A DNA stretch of 36,605 nt from Firmicutes bacterium UBA3920 (GTDB lineage Bacteria > Bacillota > Clostridia > Caldicoprobacterales > Xylanivirgaceae), in NCBI GenBank assembly GCA_002386065.1, contig DGES01000001.1:15450-52054 (forward strand), in the 5' to 3' direction. A model generated the notes under the pieces. It made no database searches. It saw nothing but the letters and a program-made list of their open reading frames with translations, and was not told where the DNA came from. Position numbers and translations under genes: made by a program. Below, in pieces: positions 14,639 to 21,665 of the stretch. The stretch's first letter is position 1, and each line of letters starts with the position of its first letter.

Positions 14639-16015
14639 ATGCTATATAGGGTATTAGATACCATAGAAAAATATAATATGATAACTAAAGGTGATAGGGT
14701 GTTAGTCGGAGTTTCTGGCGGCGCCGACTCTATGGCTTTGCTTCATATATTAAAGAGGTTGAGACATGAACTTGGTATAGAGATATATGTTGCCCATATT
14801 AATCATGGGCTTAGAGGTGAAGATGCTGATGCTGATGCAGCCTATGTGGAAGATATATGCATAGAATGGGGCATCCCATTTTTTTTAAAGAAGGCCTGTG
14901 TATCTGAACTTGCAAAAGAATGGCGGTTGTCAGAAGAAGAAGCAGGTAGACGAGTAAGATTTTCTTTTTTTGATGAAGTTTTGAGGCAGATAGATGGTAA
15001 TAAAATTGCCCTTGCCCATCACAGAGATGACCAAGTTGAGACGATTATTCACAATATTATAAGAGGTACGGGTATGGAAGGACTCAGAGGTATAAAGCCG
15101 ATAAGGGACAATAAGATAATAAGACCTCTAATAGAAGTTGACAGAGTATCTATAGAAGAATATCTTGCAATGGAAAATATTCCATATAGGCATGATCATA
15201 CAAATGATTGTACTATCTATACACGAAATAAGATACGACATGAGCTTATACCCTATATTGAAGAGAATTTTAATCCAAACTTTAAGGAAAGTATAATTCG
15301 TATGACAGAAATAATAGGAGATGAGGATGAATTTCTATCTGATTATGTAAATGAATTAATAGATAGGAATATAGCTGTTAAATCAGATAAGGTGGTTATC
15401 CCTCTAGATTTTCTCACATCCTGTCATGTGGCAGTGAAGAGGCGAATAGTCAGGACATGTATAGACTATCTATGTGGTAGTGTGATTAATATAGGGCAGA
15501 AACATATAGATAGTATTTTAGATGTATGCAATTCTAATACTGGAACTTCAATAACTTTGCCACTTGAGTTAACTGTCTATAGAGATTATAATGCAATATT
15601 ACTGATAAAGGGGGTAGATAAGAAAAAAGTAGAGTTTAATTTGGAACTTAAGGTGCCAGGACTTACTGTAATAGACGAAATAAGCATGGAAATACAGACA
15701 AGATATGTAGATAGATTTGAGTTTAAGGATCCATATTGTGTCTATATAGATGGAGACAGGATATCAAATTCCCTACGTATACGAAATAGGTTAAAAGGTG
15801 ATAGATTTAGGCCTTTAGGGATGAAAGGAAGTAAAAAGTTAAAAGATTTTTTTATAGATGAGAAAATCCCTAAGTATATGCGAGATAATATACCTTTAGT
15901 AGTAGATGGTAATACTATAGTATGGGTAGTAGGTTATCAAATAAGTGATGATTATAAAATTACGGATAAAACTAAAAATATAATCGAGTTACGGGCTAAA
16001 CAAGTTTATAAATAA
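14639..16015 (+). CDS. tilS: tRNA(Ile)-lysidine synthetase TilS
   Basis: TilS uses ATP and lysine to convert C34 of tRNA-Ile(CAU) to lysidine, so that it reads AUA. AUA is very frequent in the genes of this window. The N-terminal PP-loop ATPase carries SGGADS at residues 26-31. HINHGLRGEDADAD and ALAHHRDDQVETI follow, and RNKIRHELIP is the tRNA-contacting TilS motif. The C-terminal domain (about 375-458) has RLKGDRFRPLGMKGSKKLKD, typical of full-length TilS. The start is ATG 14639 after AAAGGTGATGG. It is followed after 45 bases by hpt, the usual Firmicutes tilS-hpt-ftsH order. Confidence 0.96.
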   Translation: MLYRVLDTIEKYNMITKGDRVLVGVSGGADSMALLHILKRLRHELGIEIYVAHINHGLRGEDADADAAYVEDICIEWGIPFFLKKACVSELAKEWRLSEEEAGRRVRFSFFDEVLRQIDGNKIALAHHRDDQVETIIHNIIRGTGMEGLRGIKPIRDNKIIRPLIEVDRVSIEEYLAMENIPYRHDHTNDCTIYTRNKIRHELIPYIEENFNPNFKESIIRMTEIIGDEDEFLSDYVNELIDRNIAVKSDKVVIPLDFLTSCHVAVKRRIVRTCIDYLCGSVINIGQKHIDSILDVCNSNTGTSITLPLELTVYRDYNAILLIKGVDKKKVEFNLELKVPGLTVIDEISMEIQTRYVDRFEFKDPYCVYIDGDRISNSLRIRNRLKGDRFRPLGMKGSKKLKDFFIDEKIPKYMRDNIPLVVDGNTIVWVVGYQISDDYKITDKTKNIIELRAKQVYK

Positions 16016-16060
16016 ATGATTGTGCTTACAAAAACATTAGAGAATGTGGAGGCATTATAG

Positions 16061-16597
16061 ATGGATAATATAGGTGAAATATTAATAGATGAGGAGACTT
16101 TGATAAAAAGGGTAAAGGAGCTAGGTGCTGAGATAACAGAAGATTATAGGGGGAAAAATCTTATACTCATAGGTATTTTGAAAGGGGCAGTTATATTTAT
16201 GTCAGATCTTTCAAAGGAAATTAAACTACCTTTGGCTATGGATTTTATGGCGGTATCTAGCTATGGGGCATCGACTCATTCTTCGGGAGTAGTTCGCATA
16301 TTGAAAGATTTAGATGCTGAGATAGAGGGCAAGGATGTACTCATAGTAGAGGATATAGTAGATACAGGACTGACACTTCATTATCTTCAATCAAATTTAC
16401 TATCTAGAAAACCTAACAGTTTAAAGATTTGTTGTTGTCTTGACAAACCATCTAGACGCAAGGTGCCTGTTGACATAGACTACGTGGGCTTTGAAATTCC
16501 TGATGAATATGTAGTAGGCTATGGGCTTGATTACAATGAAAGATATAGAAATTTGCCATATATATCGATATTAAATCCAGATATATACAAAAAATAA
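16061..16597 (+). CDS. hpt: Hypoxanthine phosphoribosyltransferase
   Basis: Hpt salvages hypoxanthine and guanine to IMP and GMP using PRPP. The 178-residue sequence shows LIGILKGAVIFMSDL, the flexible catalytic loop (SSYGASTHSSG) and the PRPP-binding motif EDIVDTG (97-103). The nucleobase-specific end VGYGLDYNERYRNLPYI is also present. ATG 16061 follows a weak GTGGAGG. Together with tilS and ftsH it forms the conserved cluster that in Bacillus includes an Hpt-TilS complex activating ftsH transcription; whether that applies here is inference. Confidence 0.97.
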   Translation: MDNIGEILIDEETLIKRVKELGAEITEDYRGKNLILIGILKGAVIFMSDLSKEIKLPLAMDFMAVSSYGASTHSSGVVRILKDLDAEIEGKDVLIVEDIVDTGLTLHYLQSNLLSRKPNSLKICCCLDKPSRRKVPVDIDYVGFEIPDEYVVGYGLDYNERYRNLPYISILNPDIYKK

Positions 16598-16645
16598 ATA
16601 ATATTTGCTTTATTTAATTTTACATGCTAAAATGTTATACTGCAG

Positions 16646-16654
16646 TGTTATAAT
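16646..16654 (+). promoter_or_regulatory. Extended -10 promoter for ftsH
   Basis: TGTTATAAT (16646-16654) fits the extended -10 pattern TGnTATAAT. No good -35 lies 16-18 bases upstream, which is usual for extended -10 promoters. It is 24 bases before the ftsH start. In Bacillus, ftsH has its own promoter at this place. Confidence 0.45.
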
Positions 16655-16677
16655 TTTTTAATGAAGGAGGGCTGAAA

Positions 16678-18555
16678 TTGAAGAGATTTTTGAAAGGCCC
16701 AGGTTTTTATTTAATACTACTTGTGACCATAATAGCAGTTGTTGCTCTATTTGATGTTGGAAGTCAACAGGAAACCATAGCGTATAAGGAGCTCTTATCT
16801 GAAATAAAAGAAGGAAAAATAGCAAAACTTGTGACAAATGATAAGGGATATGCAGTCGGACTTAGAAAGGGATCTAAAATTCCAGAGAGTAGTTTTCCTG
16901 ATAAGTATGATTTTAAGACATTTATCCCCAAAAAAGAGATATTTCGCAGTGATGTTCAGATAATAGAAGCGGAAAAACCAGAAAATAAAGGTCTTAGACC
17001 TGAAGATATAAGCACAGAGGATTTTAGTTTTGAATGGGAGCCACAGCCAACTGCAGAGATGCCGTGGTGGGCAAGTTTAATACCATTCTTAGTGATGATT
17101 GTACTATTCGTAATATTTTGGGTAGTATTTATACAGCAGGCCCAAGGAGGAGGCAACAAGGTCATGTCGTTTGGCAAGAGCCGTGCACGCCTCCATAATA
17201 GTGATAAGCAGAGAGTAACATTTGAAGATGTTGCAGGGGCTGACGAAGAAAAAGAGGAATTGAGGGAGATTGTAGACTTTCTAAAAAACCCTAGGAAATA
17301 CTTACAATTAGGTGCACGTATTCCTAAAGGGGTTTTGCTTATAGGTCCTCCTGGTACAGGGAAGACATTACTTGCAAAGGCTGTTGCAGGTGAGGCTGGT
17401 GTTCCGTTTTTTTCGATAAGTGGTTCAGATTTTGTTGAGATGTTTGTGGGTGTAGGTGCATCTAGAGTTAGAGATCTATTTGAGGAGGCAAAAAAGAATG
17501 CTCCTTGTATAATATTTATAGATGAGATAGATGCAGTAGGTAGACATCGTGGTGCTGGATTAGGTGGCGGACATGATGAAAGAGAACAGACACTCAATCA
17601 GCTGTTAGTTGAGATGGATGGTTTTTCCACAAATGAGGGTATAATAGTTCTTGCGGCTACTAACAGACATGATATATTAGATCCTGCACTATTGAGGCCA
17701 GGGAGATTCGATAGACATGTACTTGTAGGTGCGCCGGATGTGAGAGGTCGACGCGAGATATTAGAGATCCACTCAAAGGGTAAGCCATTGGCTCCTGAAG
17801 TAGATTTAGATGTATTGGCAAAGAGAACTCCAGGATTTACAGGTGCAGATCTTGAAAATTTGATGAATGAGGCTGCAATACTTGCTGCAAGGGAGTCTAA
17901 AAAAGAGATAGGTATGGAAGAGTTAGAGGAAGCTATAAATCGTGTGATAGCAGGTCCAGAAAAGAAAAGCCGAGTCATGTCGGAGAAGGATAAGAAACTG
18001 GTTGCCTACCATGAAGCAGGACATGCAGTGGTGGCTAAACTTATTCCTGGTGCAGATCCAGTACATGAGATATCTATAATTCCAAGAGGAATGGCAGGAG
18101 GATATACACTTACCCTCCCAGAAGAGGATAAATATTTTATATCCAAAACAGAGTTATTAGATGAGATAACTCAACTTTTAGGTGGACGAGTAGCGGAGAA
18201 ATTAGTACTCGATGATATTAGTACAGGGGCATCTAATGATATAGAGCGGGCAACTCGTATGGCAAGAAAGATGGTTACTGAATATGGTATGAGTGAACAA
18301 TTAGGTCCTGTGTCTTATAATGGAGACCATGATGAAGTGTTCATAGGTAGAGATTGGGGTTCAGTGCGCAATTATAGTGAAAAGGTGGCAGCAGCTATAG
18401 ATGCTGAAGTTAAAAAGATAATTGACGCTGGTTATGAAAGAGCAGAAAAACTTCTTTCAGAAAACCTCAAAAAACTTCATAAGGTTGCTGAAGCTCTTCT
18501 TGAAAGAGAAAAGCTTGATTATCAAGAATTTGAAGAAGTATTTGCAAGTGCATAA
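16678..18555 (+). CDS. ftsH: ATP-dependent zinc metalloprotease FtsH
   Basis: FtsH is a membrane-anchored hexameric AAA+ protease that removes misassembled membrane proteins and selected regulators. The 625 residues show two membrane segments (about 9-27 and 130-152) flanking an extracytoplasmic domain. The AAA+ module has Walker A GPPGTGKT at 223-230, Walker B IIFIDEIDAVG and the arginine-finger region RPGRFDR. The peptidase zinc motif HEAGH is at 445-449, with the third ligand in the TGASNDIERAT region. TTG 16678 is the start, preceded by AAGGAGGG at 16663-16670. The C-terminal tail is short. It ends in an unusual perfect palindrome. Confidence 0.98.
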   Translation: MKRFLKGPGFYLILLVTIIAVVALFDVGSQQETIAYKELLSEIKEGKIAKLVTNDKGYAVGLRKGSKIPESSFPDKYDFKTFIPKKEIFRSDVQIIEAEKPENKGLRPEDISTEDFSFEWEPQPTAEMPWWASLIPFLVMIVLFVIFWVVFIQQAQGGGNKVMSFGKSRARLHNSDKQRVTFEDVAGADEEKEELREIVDFLKNPRKYLQLGARIPKGVLLIGPPGTGKTLLAKAVAGEAGVPFFSISGSDFVEMFVGVGASRVRDLFEEAKKNAPCIIFIDEIDAVGRHRGAGLGGGHDEREQTLNQLLVEMDGFSTNEGIIVLAATNRHDILDPALLRPGRFDRHVLVGAPDVRGRREILEIHSKGKPLAPEVDLDVLAKRTPGFTGADLENLMNEAAILAARESKKEIGMEELEEAINRVIAGPEKKSRVMSEKDKKLVAYHEAGHAVVAKLIPGADPVHEISIIPRGMAGGYTLTLPEEDKYFISKTELLDEITQLLGGRVAEKLVLDDISTGASNDIERATRMARKMVTEYGMSEQLGPVSYNGDHDEVFIGRDWGSVRNYSEKVAAAIDAEVKKIIDAGYERAEKLLSENLKKLHKVAEALLEREKLDYQEFEEVFASA

Positions 18556-18602
18556 AATTAAGCAAATGGGAGATGTGGCCACATCTCCCATTTGCTTAAT
18601 TT
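18555..18602 (+). terminator. 48-base perfect palindrome after ftsH (terminator or other hairpin)
   Basis: 18555-18602 is exactly self-complementary (24-bp arms meeting at GTGGCCAC) and begins on the last base of the ftsH stop codon. It is not followed by a real T-tract (AATTTAGGTTC), so its efficiency as an intrinsic terminator is uncertain. It could equally protect the mRNA 3' end. Confidence 0.75.
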
Positions 18603-18691
18603 AGGTTCTTATATGAGGATTACTATGGGATTAATAGATAAGAGTTTTCTAGCAATATTTTTTTATTTAGCTATTGAGGAGGTCTATTGAG

Positions 18692-19333
18692 ATGGCTATT
18701 ATAACTGATATAGTTGAGCAGAAGAGAAATAGGGAGAGATATAATATATATATCGATTATGAATATGCCTTTTCCTTAAGTGCTGAACTACTGTTTAAAT
18801 ATGATATAAAAAAGGGAAGTACAATAGATGAAATTGAGCTAAAGAAATTAATATCTGAGGAAAATACTAAAAAAGCTTATAATATGAGTCTCAACTACTT
18901 AAAATATAGGATGCGAAGCCAAAAGGAAATAGAAGATTATTTAAAAAGAAAAGGTTTTGATTTGGAGGATGTTGAAAGCGTTATAGAGAGATTAAAAGAA
19001 TATGATTTTATAGACGACGAGGCGTTTGCCAACGCACTTATGAGGGATATTATTTCGTCAAAGCCTGTGGGGCGCAAGATGATAGCATATAAGCTCAAAC
19101 AAAAGGGAGTTCCCAATGAAATAATAGATATGACGCTGGAACAGATAGATGACGAAGAGGAGTTTTTAAGAGCCAAAGAGCTTGCACAGAAACAATATAG
19201 GCGTTATGGAGGTTTTCCCACAAAGAAAGATTTACATAGGATAGGAAGGACAATGGCAAGGCGAGGTTTTGATTGGGATATTATAAATAGAGTGCTAAGG
19301 GAAACAGGGGAGGAATATGGAGATAATCTGTGA
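18692..19333 (+). CDS. recX: Regulatory protein RecX
   Basis: RecX binds RecA filaments and limits or tunes recombination. The sequence is all-helical with three repeated three-helix motifs: ALNYLKYRMRS-type (NMSLNYLKYRMRSQKEIEDYL), then IERLKEYDFIDDEAFANAL with DIISSKPVGRKMIAYKLKQKG, and a third C-terminal repeat ending MARRGFDWDIINRVL. The in-frame TTG at 18674 lies within the GAGGAGG ribosome-binding site (18676-18682). I therefore place the start at ATG 18692, giving 213 residues, close to the usual clostridial length. The gene lies between ftsH and ctsR, with no recA in the window. Confidence 0.9.
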   Translation: MAIITDIVEQKRNRERYNIYIDYEYAFSLSAELLFKYDIKKGSTIDEIELKKLISEENTKKAYNMSLNYLKYRMRSQKEIEDYLKRKGFDLEDVESVIERLKEYDFIDDEAFANALMRDIISSKPVGRKMIAYKLKQKGVPNEIIDMTLEQIDDEEEFLRAKELAQKQYRRYGGFPTKKDLHRIGRTMARRGFDWDIINRVLRETGEEYGDNL

Positions 19334-19435
19334 AAAAATAAGAAAAACGAATATAATTTGGACAAACAAGGGGATTACATATGAAGACTCATATAGTTTT
19401 GAGATTAGTGATGTTTATTTTTGAGCAATATATAG

Positions 19436-19470
19436 TATAATAGTACAAGGAAAGGTCAAAGATAGTCAAA
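19436..19470 (+). promoter_or_regulatory. CtsR operator overlapping the ctsR operon promoter
   Basis: GGTCAAA (19454-19460), GAT, AGTCAAA (19464-19470) is the direct heptad repeat recognised by CtsR. It sits 12 bases after a TATAAT (19436-19441), so a bound repressor would cover the transcription start. The -35 is poor (GTTTAT/TTTATT near 19413). This supports autoregulated heat-stress control of ctsR-mcsA-mcsB-clpC. Confidence 0.9.
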
Positions 19471-19487
19471 AGCAGCGAGGTGATACA

Positions 19488-19958
19488 ATGGCTCGACTAA
19501 GTGATACGATTGAAGAGTTTTTGAAATTGTTACTGAAAGAAAGTGAAGGACAACTAGAGATACAACGGAATGAGCTTGCTAACTATTTTGAGTGTGCTCC
19601 TTCTCAGATAAACTATGTATTGGCTACAAGATTTTCACTAGAGCAAGGCTATTATATAGAAAGTAGGCGTGGCGGCGGTGGATATATTCGCATTGTCCAT
19701 CTAGATATAGAAGATGATGATTATATATATAGACTTATAACAGAACAGATAGGAGTGAAGATATCCCAAGGAGAGAGCGAAAATATTATAACGGGATTAC
19801 TTGAGAGGGAGATCATAACTCCTAGGGAGGCCTCTATTATGAAAGCCGCTATAGATGATAAATCTATAGCCATACCAGCATCACTTAGGGATAATGTTAG
19901 AGCTAGTATATTAAAAGGTATGCTTACAGCAATACTAGCTTCTTATGAAGAATCATAG
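19488..19958 (+). CDS. ctsR: Transcriptional repressor CtsR
   Basis: CtsR represses class III heat-shock genes (clp genes) and is inactivated by heat and handed to ClpCP for degradation. The 156-residue sequence begins MARLSDTIEEFLKLLL. It has the winged-helix with ELANYFECAPSQINYVLATRF and the glycine-rich wing SRRGGGGYIRI, which acts as the thermosensor and DNA contact. A C-terminal four-helix domain carries ITPREASIMKAAI. ATG 19488 follows GCGAGGTGAT. It is the first gene of the four-gene operon and has its own operator immediately upstream. Confidence 0.97.
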   Translation: MARLSDTIEEFLKLLLKESEGQLEIQRNELANYFECAPSQINYVLATRFSLEQGYYIESRRGGGGYIRIVHLDIEDDDYIYRLITEQIGVKISQGESENIITGLLEREIITPREASIMKAAIDDKSIAIPASLRDNVRASILKGMLTAILASYEES

Positions 19959-20093
19959 GAATTGGATATTTAAAATACTTTTATCCACTATATTTTGATA
20001 GTGAAATTGAGGATGGAAAATCTAAAAACCATATTAAATATTTGTGTATGCATAATAAATATAGGGTATAAAGATATATAGGGAGGTAATTGG

Positions 20094-20621
20094 ATGATTT
20101 GTCAACAGTGTAAAGAAAAACCAGCAACAGTCCATTTAACGAAATTTGTAAATGGCAAAAAAACAGAAATACATCTATGTCAGGAATGTGCAAGACAGAG
20201 GAGTGATATAAACGTATTTGCTCCCTTTACAATAAATGATCTATTATCTGAGCTCTTGGATATGACTGCTCCTTCTACTGTGGTGCATGGTGGTGAAGAT
20301 ATAAAGTGCCGCACCTGTGGAATGACCTACTCCCAATTTAAGCAAGTAGGGCGATTAGGCTGTGAAAATTGCTATAGAGATTTTAGTAGAGAGTTAGAAC
20401 CAATACTTAAAAGAATACAAGGTGGTACAAAACATACAGGAAAGGTACCTAGTCGAATGGGTTTCAACTATAAGTTGCAGCGCGAGATAGACAAGTTAAA
20501 AGCTGAACTTCAAAGGGCAGTCAACACAGAAGCATTTGAGGAAGCGGCAAAACTAAGAGATGAGATTCGAGAGCTAGAAGAAGAACTTAGAAGGAAAGAC
20601 GAAGGGGGGCATAGTGCGTGA
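20094..20621 (+). CDS. mcsA: McsA, activator of the arginine kinase McsB
   Basis: McsA activates McsB and couples the kinase to CtsR and ClpC. The 175 residues contain paired zinc-binding cysteines: CxxC at residues 3-6 (CQQC), CQEC around 29-32, then CRTC and CENC (about 67-99). A C-terminal UVR coiled-coil motif follows (LQREIDKLKAELQRAVNTEA, then FEEAAKLRDEIRELEEEL). ATG 20094 follows GGGAGGTAATTGG. The last four bases overlap the GTG start of mcsB (GTGA), indicating translational coupling. Confidence 0.95.
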   Translation: MICQQCKEKPATVHLTKFVNGKKTEIHLCQECARQRSDINVFAPFTINDLLSELLDMTAPSTVVHGGEDIKCRTCGMTYSQFKQVGRLGCENCYRDFSRELEPILKRIQGGTKHTGKVPSRMGFNYKLQREIDKLKAELQRAVNTEAFEEAAKLRDEIRELEEELRRKDEGGHSA

Positions 20622-21640
20622 GCTGGATTACAGATTCAGGCCCTATGCGTGATGTTGTCATGAGTAGTAGGGTGAGATTAGCGAGGAATATAGCAGGTTT
20701 ACCTTTTCCAATAATTATGGATAAGGAAACTGCCAGAGAAACAATGAAAAAAGTATATAATGCTATTATGAATAGCAATTCAGCATTGGTAAATAGACTT
20801 AAATTTATACCCATGTACAAGCTAGATCCTGTGGAACGAAATATATTGGTGGAGAAACATTTAGTTAGCTCAGAACTTATCCAACGGGCGGATTATACGG
20901 GTATCATAATAGATGATAAAGAAGAGATATGTATAATGTTAAATGAGGAGGATCACATACGTTTCCAATGTATATTGGCAGGGAATCAAATAGAAGAGGC
21001 ATGGGATATAATAGATAAGGTAGACGATGTGATGGAAGAGAATATAGAATATTCGTATCATGAAACTTTAGGATATTTAACTTCGTGTCCTACAAATGTG
21101 GGTACTGGTATGCGAGCATCTGTGATGATGCATCTTCCTGCACTCGTATATGGAGGACATATAAATGGTATACTTCAAACCATATCCAAGATAGGTCTAA
21201 CTGCAAGGGGTCTTTATGGCGAGGGCAGTGAGGCGTTAGGACATATATTCCAAATATCGAATCAGGTAACACTGGGTCCGACTGAGAAAGAGATCGTTGC
21301 AAATTTGCAGATTGTGGTAAAACAAATAGCAGAGAAAGAAAAACTTACAAGGAAAGCTGTTCATGAGGCAAACGGAATTGAATTTGAGGATAATGTGTAT
21401 AGATCATTAGGAATTTTGAAATATGCTAAAAAATTAAATATAAAAGAATTTATGGCTTTATTATCACAGGTAAGATTGGGAGTATCCATGGGAATAATAG
21501 AAGATGTTTCACTTACAGATATAGATAGAGTCATGATTTTAGGTCAATCAGCTAATCTCCATTCATATGCAGAGAAACATAATAAGTTGGGAACTGATTT
21601 GGATATAGTAAGGGCGGAGGTAGTAGGACGCCTAATATAA
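20618..21640 (+). CDS. mcsB: Protein-arginine kinase McsB
   Basis: McsB phosphorylates arginine residues, marking proteins for ClpCP and inactivating CtsR. It resembles phosphagen kinases: ATP-binding arginines in SSRVRLARNIAGLPFP, the catalytic NEEDHIRFQ loop, and TSCPTNVGTGMRASVMMHLP. The 340-residue length is slightly shorter than the Bacillus enzyme (about 363). Near the C-terminus, DLDIVRAE stands where the RDxxRA phospho-arginine allosteric motif is expected. The first Arg is replaced by Leu, as far as I can align by eye. GTG 20618 overlaps the mcsA stop. AAGGGGGG within mcsA provides the ribosome-binding site. Confidence 0.95.
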   Translation: MSWITDSGPMRDVVMSSRVRLARNIAGLPFPIIMDKETARETMKKVYNAIMNSNSALVNRLKFIPMYKLDPVERNILVEKHLVSSELIQRADYTGIIIDDKEEICIMLNEEDHIRFQCILAGNQIEEAWDIIDKVDDVMEENIEYSYHETLGYLTSCPTNVGTGMRASVMMHLPALVYGGHINGILQTISKIGLTARGLYGEGSEALGHIFQISNQVTLGPTEKEIVANLQIVVKQIAEKEKLTRKAVHEANGIEFEDNVYRSLGILKYAKKLNIKEFMALLSQVRLGVSMGIIEDVSLTDIDRVMILGQSANLHSYAEKHNKLGTDLDIVRAEVVGRLI

Positions 21641-21665
21641 TAAGTCTGAAGAGGAGGTAATTTAT

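Noticed and set aside
16956..17597. 213-residue minus-strand ORF opposite ftsH
   Set aside because: It lies wholly inside ftsH, with Ser/Pro-rich composition typical of a shadow frame.
18422..18604. 60-residue plus-strand ORF over the ftsH 3' end and palindrome
   Set aside because: It is out of frame within ftsH and its end is the palindrome. It has no own start signals.
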